Assembly: GCF_937873725.1 (NCBI RefSeq)
Contig: NZ_CALMYY010000067.1
Location: forward strand, 1 to 64,000
Direction of reading: 5' to 3'
DNA: 64,000 bases
DNA from: an uncultured Dietzia sp.
GTDB lineage: Bacteria; Actinomycetota; Actinomycetes; Mycobacteriales; Mycobacteriaceae
Below the pieces are notes generated by a model. The model saw nothing but the letters and a program-made list of their open reading frames with translations, had not been told where the DNA came from and ran no database searches. Shown here piece after piece: positions 48,225-56,747 of the stretch. The first letter of the stretch is position 1, and every line of letters starts with the position of its first letter. The translations under genes were made by a program, and so were the position numbers.

Positions 48225-49754
48225 ATGACCGGCACACTCTCCCGCGAGGGCGACACGGCGAACCAGGTCGACCAGCGGCTCGGCGCCGAGGCCCGCGAGT
48301 TCCTCGCCCGCCCCCACCGGCTGTTCATCGACGGACAATGGGTCGACGCCGCCGACGGCCGCACGTTCGGCACCTACGATCCCGCCACCGGCGCCGAGAT
48401 CGCCCAGGTCGCGCACGGCGGACCCGAGGACGTCGACCGCGCCGTGGCCGCCGCCCGCCGCGCGTTCGACGACGGCGCGTGGGCCACCATGAAGCCCAAC
48501 AAGCGCGAGCAGATCCTCTGGCGGATCGGCGACCTGCTGGATGCCAAGGCGGAGATGCTCGGCCAGATCGAGGCCCTGGACAACGGCAAGTCCGCGGCCA
48601 TCGCCACCGCCGTCGACGTGGCGTGGGCGGCCGACGTGTTCCGCTACTACGCGGGCTGGTCCACCAAGATCGAGGGCTCCACCGTCAACGTGTCCATGCC
48701 GTTCGCCGGCGACGCGCAGTTCCACGCCTACACCCAGCGCGTGCCGGTGGGCGTGTGCGGGCAGATCATCCCGTGGAACTTCCCGATCCTCATGGCCTCG
48801 TGGAAGCTCGCGCCCGCCCTGGCCACCGGCAACACGCTGGTGCTCAAGCCGGCCGAGCAGACGCCGCTGACCGCGCTGCTGCTGGGCGAGATCATGGCCG
48901 AGGCCGGGGTGCCGGACGGCGTGGTGAACATCATCACCGGATTCGGCGACGCCGGTGCCGCGATCTCCGGCCATGACGGCGTGGACAAGGTGGCCTTCAC
49001 CGGCTCGACCGAGGTGGGCAAGCTGATCGTCGACGCCGCCAAGGGCAATCTCAAGAAGGTCTCCCTGGAGCTGGGCGGCAAGAGCGCCAACATCGTCTTT
49101 GCCGACTGCGACTGGGACGCCGCCGTGGCCGGGTCCGTGGCCGCCTGGATGTTCAACCACGGCCAGGCGTGCACCGCCGGCACGCGGCTCTACGTGGAGG
49201 ACTCGATCTACGAGGAGTTCACGCAGGCCGTCGCCGACGCCGCCGCCCAGGCCACCATCGGGCACGGCCTGGACCCCGCCACCACGCTCGGTCCGGTGGT
49301 CGACCAGGACCAGTTCGACAAGGTCTCCTACTACCTGCGGGCCGGGATCGAGGACGGCGGACGGGCCCTGACCGGGGGCGGACGTCACGGCGACACCGGC
49401 TACTTCATCCAGCCCACCGTGTTCGTGGACGTGGAACCCGACCACCGCGTGGTGACCGAGGAGATCTTCGGCCCCGTCGTGGCGGCCCTGCGCTTCTCCG
49501 ACATGGACGACGCCGTCCGCCAGGCCAACGACTCGATGTACGGCCTCGCCGCCGGGGTCTGGACCAAGGACATCTCCAAGGCCCACAAGGTGGCGAGTCG
49601 GCTGCAGGCCGGCTCCGTGTGGGTCAACCAGTACAACGGCTTCGACACCGCCATGCCCTTCGGCGGGTTCAAGCAGTCCGGCTGGGGCCGCGAACTGGGC
49701 CGGGGTCCGCTCGCCCTCTCCCCCCAGCCCCGCTCGGTCAACTCCCAGCTCTGA
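48225..49754 (+). CDS. NAD-dependent aldehyde dehydrogenase
   Basis: A 509-residue ALDH. The catalytic Cys316 is in NHGQACTAGTRLY, the general base Glu282 in LELGGKSAN, the proton relay Asn in PWNFPILMASWKL, and cofactor sites FTGSTEVGK and the late EEIFGPVVAALRF. Sequence most resembles the acetaldehyde/AcoR-controlled class. GGAGGT lies seven bases upstream of the ATG. Follows the AcoR-like regulator and a 19-bp dyad; an alcohol dehydrogenase follows 31 bases downstream, so alcohol is probably oxidised through aldehyde to acid. Confidence 0.95.
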   Translation: MTGTLSREGDTANQVDQRLGAEAREFLARPHRLFIDGQWVDAADGRTFGTYDPATGAEIAQVAHGGPEDVDRAVAAARRAFDDGAWATMKPNKREQILWRIGDLLDAKAEMLGQIEALDNGKSAAIATAVDVAWAADVFRYYAGWSTKIEGSTVNVSMPFAGDAQFHAYTQRVPVGVCGQIIPWNFPILMASWKLAPALATGNTLVLKPAEQTPLTALLLGEIMAEAGVPDGVVNIITGFGDAGAAISGHDGVDKVAFTGSTEVGKLIVDAAKGNLKKVSLELGGKSANIVFADCDWDAAVAGSVAAWMFNHGQACTAGTRLYVEDSIYEEFTQAVADAAAQATIGHGLDPATTLGPVVDQDQFDKVSYYLRAGIEDGGRALTGGGRHGDTGYFIQPTVFVDVEPDHRVVTEEIFGPVVAALRFSDMDDAVRQANDSMYGLAAGVWTKDISKAHKVASRLQAGSVWVNQYNGFDTAMPFGGFKQSGWGRELGRGPLALSPQPRSVNSQL

Positions 49755-49785
49755 TCTCCCCCTCCTCTCCGAAAGGAACTCCGCC

Positions 49786-50898
49786 GTGAAGACCAAGGCA
49801 GCAGTGCTGTTCGACCTCCACAAGCCGTTCGAGATCATCGAACTCGACCTCGACGACCCCGGGCCCGGCGAGGTCCTGATCAAGTACACGGCCGCCGGCC
49901 TGTGCCACTCCGACCTGCACCTGTCCGACGGCTCCCTCCCCCCGCGCTTCCCGATCGTGGGCGGGCACGAGGGCGCCGGGATCATCGAGGCCGTCGGCGT
50001 GGGCGTCACCAAGGTCAAGCCGGGTGACCACGTGGTCTGCTCCTTCATCCCCAACTGCGGCACCTGCCGCTACTGCTCGACCGGGCGGCAGAACCTGTGC
50101 GACATGGGTGCGACGATCCTCGAGGGCCACATGCCCGACGGGACCTTCCGCTTCCACTCGGGCGGCAAGGACTTCGGCGCCATGTGCATGCTCGGGACGT
50201 TCTCCGAGCGGTCGGTGATCTCGCAGCACTCCGTGGTGAAGGTCGACGACTGGCTGCCGCTGGACAAGGCCGTGCTGGTGGGCTGCGGTGTGCCGTCCGG
50301 CTGGGGCACCGCCACCTACGCCGGCAACGTCCGCCAGGGCGACACCGTGGTGATCTACGGCATCGGCGGCCTGGGCATCAACGCCGTGCAGGGCGCCGTC
50401 CACTCGGGTGCCCGGCACGTGGTGGTGGTGGACCCCGTCCAGTTCAAGCGCGACGAGGCCCTGAAGTTCGGCGCCACCCACGCCTTTGCCGACGCCGCCG
50501 AGGCCCACGCCGAGGTGGAGAAGCTCACCTGGGGCCAGATGGCCGACCAGGCCCTCATCCTGGTCGGGACCGTCGAGGAGCAGGTCGTCTCCAGCGCCTT
50601 CGACGTGATCGGCAAGGGCGGCCGGGTCGTGATCACCGGCCTGGGCAACATGACCGACAAGACGGTGCAGGTCAGCGGCACGATGATGGCCCTGTTCGGC
50701 AAGACCATCACGGGCACCCTGTTCGGCTCCGCCAACCCGCAGTACGACATCGTCAAGCTGCTGCGCCTGTACGACGAGGGCAAGCTCAAGCTGGACGAGC
50801 TCATCACCACGACGTACACGCTCGACCAGGTCAACCAGGGCTACCAGGATCTGCAGGACGGCAAGATCATGCGGGGCGTGATCATCCACGACAGCTGA
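49786..50898 (+). CDS. Zn-dependent alcohol dehydrogenase (NDMA-dependent type)
   Basis: A 370-residue medium-chain dehydrogenase. Catalytic zinc ligands Cys40 (GLCHSDLH) and His61-Glu62 (GGHEGAG), and the structural zinc cluster Cys91, 94, 97 and 105 (CGTCRYCSTGRQNLC) are intact. The cofactor loop GIGGLGINAVQGA follows. The overall pattern fits the actinobacterial NDMA-dependent alcohol dehydrogenase group, in which NAD is tightly bound and an external carrier reoxidises it. GTG start after AAAGGA. Pairs with the aldehyde dehydrogenase just upstream. Confidence 0.93.
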   Translation: MKTKAAVLFDLHKPFEIIELDLDDPGPGEVLIKYTAAGLCHSDLHLSDGSLPPRFPIVGGHEGAGIIEAVGVGVTKVKPGDHVVCSFIPNCGTCRYCSTGRQNLCDMGATILEGHMPDGTFRFHSGGKDFGAMCMLGTFSERSVISQHSVVKVDDWLPLDKAVLVGCGVPSGWGTATYAGNVRQGDTVVIYGIGGLGINAVQGAVHSGARHVVVVDPVQFKRDEALKFGATHAFADAAEAHAEVEKLTWGQMADQALILVGTVEEQVVSSAFDVIGKGGRVVITGLGNMTDKTVQVSGTMMALFGKTITGTLFGSANPQYDIVKLLRLYDEGKLKLDELITTTYTLDQVNQGYQDLQDGKIMRGVIIHDS

Positions 50899-50973
50899 TC
50901 CGCCCGCCCGGCAGCCCGGCCCGCCCGCCAGCCGGCCGGCCGGCCAGCCCGCCCAGCCCGCAACCGCTACGCA

Positions 50974-51017
50974 GCCGCCTGATCCGCTACCTGATTCCGG
51001 GTAGCGGATCAGGCGGC
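50974..51017. terminator. 18-bp perfect hairpin (TAGCGGAT repeat family, copy 2)
   Basis: GCCGCCTGATCCGCTACC pairs perfectly with GGTAGCGGATCAGGCGGC around TGATTCCG. It lies between convergent alcohol dehydrogenase and SDR genes, so it can terminate both. Its core is shared, inverted, with the element at 41385-41428. A further TAGCGGATTCG follows at about 51021. Confidence 0.7.
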
Positions 51018-51084
51018 CGAGTAGCGGATTCGCAGAAGCGAGGTGGCGGTGGGGCGGTGGGGCGGGGACGGGCCGGGCTCCGAT

Positions 51085-52008
51085 CTACGGAGTCGGCGCG
51101 CCGCCGGTCACCGAGAGCGTGTTGCCGGTGGTGTACGAGGACTCCTCGGAGGCCAGGTACACGTAGGCGCCGGCCATCTCCACGGGCTGCCCCGGCCGAC
51201 CGAGCGGGTTCTTCTGCCCGAAGTACGGCAGCTTCTCCGGCTTCTGCCCGCCGGTGACCTGCAGCGCGGTCCAGAAGGGCCCGGGCGCGACGGCGTTCAC
51301 CCGGATCCCCCGCGGCGCGAGCTGCTGCGCCAACGCCTTGGACATGGTGTTCACCCCCGCCCGCGAGGTCGCGTAGTCCACCAGGCCGGGCGACGGGGTG
51401 TAGGCCTGCACCGACGAGGTGAAGATGACGCTCGCGCCGGGCCGCAGGTGCCCGAGGGCTTCCTGGGTCATCCAGAACGGCGCCGAGAGGTTGACGTTCA
51501 TCGTCTCCGCCCACTGCTCGGAGGTCAGGTCCTCGAGGTTCTCCACGTAGGTCTGCCGAGCGGCGTTGAGCACCAGCACGTCGATCCCGCCGAGCCCGGC
51601 CACGGCGTCCCGGACGATCCCCCGCGCCACCGCCTCCTGCCCCACATCGCCGGGCAGCAGTACGCATGTCCGGCCGGCCTCGCGGACCAACCGGGCGACC
51701 TCGTCGGCGTCGGACTGCTCGGAGGGCAGGTAGCCGATCGCCACGTCGGCGCCCTCGCGCGCGTACGCGATCGCCACGGCCCGGCCGATCCCCGAGTCGC
51801 CGCCGGTGACGAGCGCGCGCCGCCCGGTCAGCCGCCCGTGACCGACGTACGACGTCTCGCCGTGGTCGGCTGGCGGCGTCAGCTCGGAGGCGAGCCCCGG
51901 CGCGGGCTGCGCCTGCAGGGGGATCTCCACCGGGTATTTGGAGGTGGGATCGATGAGCGGCTGGTCAGCGGGCCGACCGGGGGATCCGGTCGAGGAATCG
52001 TCGGTCAC
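51085..52008 (-). CDS. Short-chain dehydrogenase/reductase with N-terminal extension
   Basis: A 307-residue SDR of the YghA/general-stress-protein type: a ~50-residue Pro-rich N-terminal extension (PADQPLIDPTSKYPVEIP) precedes the cofactor loop TGGDSGIGRA. VLVLNAARQTYVENLEDLTSEQW and NAVAPGPFWTALQVTGG are family blocks. The catalytic motif reads SSVQAYTPSPGLVDYATSR, so the usual YxxxK lysine is Arg. GTG start with AGGAGG six bases upstream; longer frames are unlike the family. Such enzymes are often stress-induced; substrate unknown. Confidence 0.85.
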   Translation of the reverse strand: MTDDSSTGSPGRPADQPLIDPTSKYPVEIPLQAQPAPGLASELTPPADHGETSYVGHGRLTGRRALVTGGDSGIGRAVAIAYAREGADVAIGYLPSEQSDADEVARLVREAGRTCVLLPGDVGQEAVARGIVRDAVAGLGGIDVLVLNAARQTYVENLEDLTSEQWAETMNVNLSAPFWMTQEALGHLRPGASVIFTSSVQAYTPSPGLVDYATSRAGVNTMSKALAQQLAPRGIRVNAVAPGPFWTALQVTGGQKPEKLPYFGQKNPLGRPGQPVEMAGAYVYLASEESSYTTGNTLSVTGGAPTP

Positions 52009-52135
52009 GGGCGGCCTCCTGCGTCGTCGGGCCTCCGACCGTACGCCCCGGCGCCGGCCATGCGACCGGATGCGAACCCGCGACCGATCCCCCACACTTC
52101 CACCACGACCCGCACCCCTCGACCAAGGAGCTGAC

Positions 52136-52360
52136 ATGCCCCGGTACCGCGTGATCGATCCCGAGCAGAACGTGATCGACGAGAAGGAGTTCGCCGACGA
52201 CACCAAGGCCTACGACTGGTTCAAGACGGTCGAGGTCCCGGACGACGCCCTCGGCTACGCCATGCAGGTCGACATGGACGGCGAGTGGACCCACTTCGAG
52301 AGCAACGACGGCGGCACCAACACCTCGCCCGCCGCCGAGCCCGGCACGGGAACCCCCTGA
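52136..52360 (+). CDS. Small conserved acidic protein (74 residues)
   Basis: Begins MPRYRVIDPEQNVIDEKEFADDTKAYDWFKTVEVPDD and ends in a Gly/Thr/Ala/Pro-rich tail. AAGGAG lies five bases before the ATG. It has no signal peptide or membrane helix; the compact 50-residue N-terminal part looks like one alpha/beta domain. Convergent with the TPP-riboswitch-linked SDR gene across a strong hairpin. No function recognised. Confidence 0.65.
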   Translation: MPRYRVIDPEQNVIDEKEFADDTKAYDWFKTVEVPDDALGYAMQVDMDGEWTHFESNDGGTNTSPAAEPGTGTP

Positions 52361-52366
52361 CCCGGT

Positions 52367-52389
52367 CCCTCGGGGCCCGGCCCCGAGGG
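52367..52389. terminator. Bidirectional GC hairpin
   Basis: CCCTCGGGGC and GCCCCGAGGG are perfect 10-base arms around CCG, between two convergent genes, 6 bases after one stop and 11 before the other. Confidence 0.65.
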
Positions 52390-52399
52390 AGACACCAGG

Positions 52400-53164
52400 T
52401 CAGCCCTTGACCAGCCCGCCGTCCACGATGAGGTTCTGCCCCGTCACCGCCCGCGCCCACGGCGAGGCGAAGAACAGCACCGCGTCGGCGAGCTCGGCGG
52501 GGGCGATCACCCGGCGCAACGGGGTCCCCGAGGCGATGAGGTCAAAGACCTCGTCAGGTGTAGCGGCGCTCGCGTCGGTGGTCCGCAGCAGCCCGCCCGA
52601 GACCATGTTCACCGTGATGCCGTCCGGCCCGAGGTCGCTGGACAGCGTCCGGGTCAGCGAGAGCGCGGCGGCCTTGGCGGCGGTGTAGTCGTGGTACGGC
52701 ACCACCGGGTGCTGGAAGAGGTTGGTGCCGATGTTCACGATCCGGCCGAAGCCCGCCTCGCGCATCCCCGGCAGCGTGGCCTGGGTGGTGGCCAGCGTCG
52801 CCTTGACCGTGCCCCGCAGCTGCGAGTCGAAATCCGCCCAGGTGAGGGTCTCGGGGCGCGGGCGGGCGTCACCGTTGAACCGGAAGTCGGCGAGCGCGTT
52901 GTTGACCACGGTGGTGATCGGTGCGCCGAACCGGGCGCGGGCGGCGTCGACGAGGGCGCGCACCTCGTCGTCGTCGGTCACGTCCGCGCGCAGCGCCACC
53001 GCGCGGTCCTCGCCGATCTCGCGGACGAGGTCGGCCGCCGCGGCCTCGCTGCGCCGATAGTCGACGACGACGCGCGCACCCTCACGCGCGAATGCGCGGA
53101 CGATCTCCGCGCCGAGCCCGCGGGCCCCTCCGGTCACCAGGACGATCTGCTCGTCGATCCGCAT
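52400..53164 (-). CDS. Short-chain dehydrogenase behind a TPP riboswitch
   Basis: A 254-residue FabG-like SDR. The cofactor loop TGGARGLG, the NNAL motif (VVNNALADFRFN) and catalytic Tyr-Lys in VPYHDYTAAKAAAL are visible; the usual catalytic Ser position appears as GTN in NIGTNLFQHP. The tail TGQNLIVDGGLVKG is typical. A TPP riboswitch ends about 105 bases upstream on the same strand. In-frame ATGs at 53266 and 53272 right after the riboswitch, with GGAGG seven bases before the first, would add a ~35-residue Arg-rich extension; ATG 53164 was preferred because SDR homology begins there. Role in thiamine metabolism is inferred from the riboswitch. Confidence 0.85.
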   Translation of the reverse strand: MRIDEQIVLVTGGARGLGAEIVRAFAREGARVVVDYRRSEAAAADLVREIGEDRAVALRADVTDDDEVRALVDAARARFGAPITTVVNNALADFRFNGDARPRPETLTWADFDSQLRGTVKATLATTQATLPGMREAGFGRIVNIGTNLFQHPVVPYHDYTAAKAAALSLTRTLSSDLGPDGITVNMVSGGLLRTTDASAATPDEVFDLIASGTPLRRVIAPAELADAVLFFASPWARAVTGQNLIVDGGLVKG

Positions 53165-53271
53165 TGCCGCTCGCTTCCCGGCAGGCCCGGCGCGGAACCG
53201 ATACGTGACGGTCCGGCCGCCACGGGATGCGCGGCGACCCGGGCCCGGCGCTCGTCGGCGCCGCATCGACA

Positions 53272-53350
53272 TTCCTCCGCTGGAACTACCCAGTTCAGGT
53301 TCTACGGGTGTGTTCTCAGCCCCCCGGATGGGCGGCACCCCGTGTCGCGG
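53272..53350 (-). ncRNA. TPP (THI-element) riboswitch
   Basis: On the minus strand the conserved blocks occur in order: CGGGGTGCC, GGGCTGAGA, ACACCC, GAACCTGA, CTGGGTA and CCAGCGGAGGAA. These are the P2/P3 and P4/P5 landmarks of the thiamine pyrophosphate riboswitch. The GGAGG at its 3' end could be sequestered on binding TPP. It reads toward the SDR gene ending at 52400. Confidence 0.9.
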
Positions 53351-53497
53351 GCCAGTGTAGATCACCCGGGCGGCGCGATTCGGCGGCGGCGCTCCCATCG
53401 GCCCGCTGCGTCCCCGTCGGGCTCGACCCGGGCCTCGGGCAGGGCGGCGGATCGGACCCCGCAGCGGGCCACTCAGCCCCCGCGAGGACCCCTCCGC

Positions 53498-53692
53498 GCG
53501 GTTGCTCGAGAAGTCGCCGCATTTGATCGAGCATCCGGCCCGGTTGCTCGTACTCAGGTACGCGCCGCCGGCGTGCCCCGTGCGCTCGCCTCGAGCAAGT
53601 GCGCGGGATCCTCGAGCAGAATGCGCCGATCCTCGAGCAAGTTCGCGGGAACCTCGAGCAGAATGCGCCGATCCTCGAGCAAGCGCGGCGGA
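53498..53692. repeat. CTCGAGCA repeat element, copy 2
   Basis: Units CTCGAGCA(A/G) recur at about 21-22 bp spacing (ATCCTCGAGCAGAATGCGCCG and ATCCTCGAGCAAGTTCGCGGG alternate), with inverse TTGCTCG copies near 53,501 and 53,543. A GGTACGCGCCGCCGGCGTG segment matches, inverted, the element at 8650-8825. Confidence 0.6.
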
Positions 53693-53736
53693 CGGCGGGG
53701 CGCGGGGCCTCCCGGGTCGCCCGGCCGCGCGCGTCC

Positions 53737-53742
53737 TAAGCT
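53737..53742 (+). promoter_or_regulatory. Candidate -10 box for leaderless GMC gene
   Basis: TAAGCT lies 6 nt before the ATG at 53749; no Shine-Dalgarno is present. Confidence 0.4.
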
Positions 53743-53748
53743 TCGTCC

Positions 53749-55374
53749 ATGACCACCAGCCCCCAGTCGGCGAGCGATCCCGACGTCCTCGTGATCGGCA
53801 GCGGGTTCGGCGGCGCGGTGTCCGCACTCCGGCTGGCCGAGCAGGGGCGCCGGGTCCTGGTGCTGGAGCAGGGGCGTCGTCACTCCCCGGACGACCTCCT
53901 GGCGGCCCGCACCGACCCACGCAAATACCTGTGGATGCCCGAACTCGGGCTCAGGGGCTTCTTCTGGCAGCGGGTGCTCAGGCACGTGGGCATCATCGGC
54001 GGCGCGGGCGTGGGCGGCGGCAGCATCGTCTGGGCCGGGGTGCTGCTGGAGCCCAAGGACGAGTTCTTCACCGACCCCGCCTGGCCCGCGACGCCCGCCG
54101 GTTGGCGCGCCGAACTCGCCGAGCACTACCGCACCGCCGCGCGCATGCTCGGCCGCGAGACCACCCGCTTCGTCGGCGAGATGGACCGCCACCTTGAGGC
54201 CACCGCGCACGCGATGGGCGCCGGCCAGACGTACGGTCCGACGCCGATGGCCATCTGGTTCGGCGCACCCGGCGAGGAGGGGGTCACCGTGCCGGACCCG
54301 TTCTTCGACGGCGAGGGGCCCGACCGCACCGGGTGCCGCCTCTGCGGGGCGTGCCTCATCGGCTGCCCCTACGGCAGCAAGAACGCCCTGGACCTCAACT
54401 ACCTGTGGCTGGCGGAGAAGCGCGGGGTCGAGGTGCGCCCCGAGACGCGCGTGGACACGATCGCCGAGCTCCCGGGCGGCGGCTACGAGGTCCGGACCGG
54501 CGGCGGCCAGACCATCCGCGCCGCCGAGGTGGTGCTGGCCGCGGGCGTCCTGGGCACGGTGGAGCTGCTGTTCCGCTCCCGCGACCTCGGCCTGCTCCCC
54601 CGCGTCTCGCGGCGGCTCGGCGAGGGCGTGCGCACCAACTCGGAGGCCATCACCGCGGTCCTGGCCCACGACCCCGCCGCCGACCTCACCCGCGGCCCCA
54701 CCATCTCCAGCGAGTTCTACCCGGACCCCGCCACGCACGTCACGCAGAACCGGTACGTCGGCGGGTGGCACATGCGGTTCCAGCTGGGCCCCCTCGTCGA
54801 CGGCGAGGACCCCGCCGCGCGCCGACGGGCCGCGCTGGCCCGCCTCGCGCGGGCGCCGTGGCAGCAGGTGCGCCTGATGACCGCCCGCAACTTCATCGAG
54901 CGCCTGAGCGTCTTCACGGTGATGCAGAACGTGGAGAACGAGATCCGCCTGGTCTTCGACCGCTCGCCGGTGCGCCCGTGGCGGCGGGTGCTGCGCTCGC
55001 AGGCCGCCGCGGGCGCGCAGGCCCCGAGCTACCTGCCGCAGGCCAACGAGGTCGCGCGGCGGTTCGCCGAGTCGGTGGGCGGGCGGCCGCTCAACCTGCT
55101 GCTGGAGACGGTGGGCGGCAAGTCCATCACCGCGCACGTGCTGGGCGGCGCGGCCATCGGCGCGGACGGCTCGCAGGGCGTGATCGACACCGACCACCAG
55201 GTCTTCGGCCATCCCGGCCTGTACGTGGTGGACGGCTCGGCCATCCCGGCCAACGTCGGCGTCAACCCGAGCCTGACCATCACGGCGATGGCCGAACGGT
55301 TTGCCGCCCGCTACCGCGCCCGCCGCGCCGCCGCGTCCTCACCCACGCCCACCACGACGATCGGAACCCCATGA
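53749..55374 (+). CDS. GMC oxidoreductase, cholesterol-oxidase-like
   Basis: A 541-residue flavoprotein. The FAD loop VLVIGSGFGGAVSALRLAEQG (14-34) and the GGAGVGGGSIVWAGVLLEP active-site segment are typical of GMC/ChoD-like proteins. A C-x2-C-x2-C-x3-C cluster (CRLCGACLIGCPYGSKN) matches the putative Fe-S site of that group, and the C-terminal HVLGGAAIGAD and GSAIPANVGVNPSLTITAMAER close the fold. Substrate may be a sterol or other hydrophobic alcohol. Overlaps the next gene by ATGA. Confidence 0.88.
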   Translation: MTTSPQSASDPDVLVIGSGFGGAVSALRLAEQGRRVLVLEQGRRHSPDDLLAARTDPRKYLWMPELGLRGFFWQRVLRHVGIIGGAGVGGGSIVWAGVLLEPKDEFFTDPAWPATPAGWRAELAEHYRTAARMLGRETTRFVGEMDRHLEATAHAMGAGQTYGPTPMAIWFGAPGEEGVTVPDPFFDGEGPDRTGCRLCGACLIGCPYGSKNALDLNYLWLAEKRGVEVRPETRVDTIAELPGGGYEVRTGGGQTIRAAEVVLAAGVLGTVELLFRSRDLGLLPRVSRRLGEGVRTNSEAITAVLAHDPAADLTRGPTISSEFYPDPATHVTQNRYVGGWHMRFQLGPLVDGEDPAARRRAALARLARAPWQQVRLMTARNFIERLSVFTVMQNVENEIRLVFDRSPVRPWRRVLRSQAAAGAQAPSYLPQANEVARRFAESVGGRPLNLLLETVGGKSITAHVLGGAAIGADGSQGVIDTDHQVFGHPGLYVVDGSAIPANVGVNPSLTITAMAERFAARYRARRAAASSPTPTTTIGTP

Positions 55375-55853
55375 CAGAGCCCTCCCCCGCCGGGCCCACC
55401 CCGACCGGGCCCCTCCCCACCTCACTCAGCGCGCTGCGGGCACTGTTCACCCGGGCGACGCCGGCCGCGACCCCGCCCGCGCCCGGCGACTACCGCATCT
55501 CCTTCGTCGGCCCGGCCGCGCTGAGGGTCGCGGCGCCGCGGGCGATCGCGCTCGGCGGCATGCCGGGCTGGCAGGGCAAGCGCTTCGGCGCCGACGGCAC
55601 CGCGGTCAACCTGCTCGACGACGGCCACGGCGCCTCCCGCGAGGCGCTGCCGATGCGGGTGTCGCTGGAGCCCTCGTGGCTCGACGGCGGGCAGGTGATC
55701 GTCTGCTCCTACGGCTCCGACGGGCCGGTGCCGTGGCGCTGGGTGCGGGACGAGTTCCGCGCCCTCGACGACCGGCGGCTGCTGGGGTTGACCTTCGTCG
55801 GCGGCCGGTGGTCGCGAATCGCCGCGGCCCCGCTGCTGCTCACGCGCGGCTAG
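55371..55853 (+). CDS. Conserved hypothetical protein coupled to GMC oxidoreductase
   Basis: A 160-residue protein starting with ATGA overlap to the GMC gene. After a Pro/Thr-rich N-terminus (residues 1-38) comes a compact domain: YRISFVGPAALRVAAPRAIAL, GMPGWQGKRFGADGTAVNLL, MRVSLEPSWLDGGQVIVCSYG and RWVRDEFRALDDRRLLGLTFVGG. No membrane helix or signal. Homology not recognised; translational coupling suggests it aids the oxidoreductase. Confidence 0.65.
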   Translation: MTEPSPAGPTPTGPLPTSLSALRALFTRATPAATPPAPGDYRISFVGPAALRVAAPRAIALGGMPGWQGKRFGADGTAVNLLDDGHGASREALPMRVSLEPSWLDGGQVIVCSYGSDGPVPWRWVRDEFRALDDRRLLGLTFVGGRWSRIAAAPLLLTRG

Positions 55854-55881
55854 GTCGCGGCTAAGGCGGGCTGAGGCGCGG

Positions 55882-56358
55882 CTAGGTCGCGGGCTCGTAC
55901 CTGGCGGCCAATCCGGACAGCGTCCTGGTGATCCCGGCGGCGTTCTGATCCGCCACCCCGACGAGCTCGAAGACCTTCCCGAGCTTGGACGGGCGGTTGT
56001 CGAAGACCTCGGTCACCTCGGTCGTGTCGGCGGTGATCGGGGTGAACTCCCAGCGCCAGCGGTGGCCCGCCGGGTGCGCCCATTCCACGACCTTGAGCTC
56101 GGGGGTGTCCACGTGCTCGGTCACCGTGGAGGTGATGCGGTACGGGACCCCGTACATGCGCATCCCGGTGGTGAACTTGGCCCCCTTCGAGAGGGCGGTC
56201 GGCCCCTTGACGGTGTCGCGGACCGTTCCGGACCCGTCGAGGAGCCCGTGCTTGCGGGGGTCGTTGACGAGCGCGAACAGCTCCTCGGCCGGGGCGTTGA
56301 CGGTCACGCGGCGGGCGACGACGCCGGGTCCGCGATCGACGGTGGTCACTGCGGTCAT
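55882..56358 (-). CDS. SRPBCC (START/polyketide-cyclase-like) protein
   Basis: A 158-residue SRPBCC-fold protein. VARRVTVNAPAEELFALVNDPRKHGLLDGSGTV is the typical first strand and helix, followed by FTTGMRMYGVPYRITSTVTEH, EWAHPAGHRWRWEFTPITADTTEVTEVFD and a C-terminal helix. Such proteins bind hydrophobic ligands in a central cavity. ATG at 56358 has only a distant AGAGGA. Convergent with the hypothetical gene ending at 55853. Ligand unknown. Confidence 0.8.
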   Translation of the reverse strand: MTAVTTVDRGPGVVARRVTVNAPAEELFALVNDPRKHGLLDGSGTVRDTVKGPTALSKGAKFTTGMRMYGVPYRITSTVTEHVDTPELKVVEWAHPAGHRWRWEFTPITADTTEVTEVFDNRPSKLGKVFELVGVADQNAAGITRTLSGLAARYEPAT

Positions 56359-56428
56359 GGGTGGAGGTGTCCTCTCGACGGTCGTGCAAGGCGGTGTACG
56401 GGTCGAGTATGACGGTGCCGCGGGGCCG

Positions 56429-56623
56429 TCAGTGCGCCGATCGCCGTTCCACGTCCCGCCACAACTCGGCGACGCTCCCGATGACCACCCCGACCCCCGC
56501 ACCCATGACCACCCAGGTGGCCAGGCCCGGGGGGCCGGCGAGGGCGAGGCCGAGGACGGTGCCGACGCCGGCCCCGTAGATGAGCCCCATTCCGACCAGC
56601 GGTCCCGCCGCGTGTGACCTCAT
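56429..56623 (-). CDS. Small two-helix Gly-rich membrane protein (64 residues)
   Basis: Two hydrophobic, glycine-zipper-like helices (GMGLIYGAGVGTVLGLALAG and ATWVVMGAGVGVVIGSVAEL) and a charged tail (WRDVERRSAH). Start ATG 56623 leaves a short N-terminus. Such proteins are common and poorly characterised. Divergent from the EthD-like gene. No strong ribosome site, so moderate confidence. Confidence 0.5.
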   Translation of the reverse strand: MRSHAAGPLVGMGLIYGAGVGTVLGLALAGPPGLATWVVMGAGVGVVIGSVAELWRDVERRSAH

Positions 56624-56747
56624 GCGTCCGACGGTAGTCCTCGAGCGCAATGGCCGGACCCGCCACCCCAGACGGCGATGTGCGGCACCATCGCGACTGC
56701 GACACCGTCCGGTCGACCCGACCGGGCTCCCCTCGAAAGGACCCACC

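Larger units (their letters stand above)
53353..53748. other. Non-coding divergent region upstream of riboswitch and GMC gene
   Basis: About 400 bases between the riboswitch (minus) and the GMC oxidoreductase gene (plus). No credible gene. It holds a CTCGAGCA-type repeat element and must contain the promoter of the riboswitch transcript and that of the GMC gene. Confidence 0.5.

Noticed and set aside
53266..53272. SDR start directly after the TPP riboswitch
   Set aside because: Gives an Arg-rich extension not seen in the SDR family; kept as an alternative, not as the main call.
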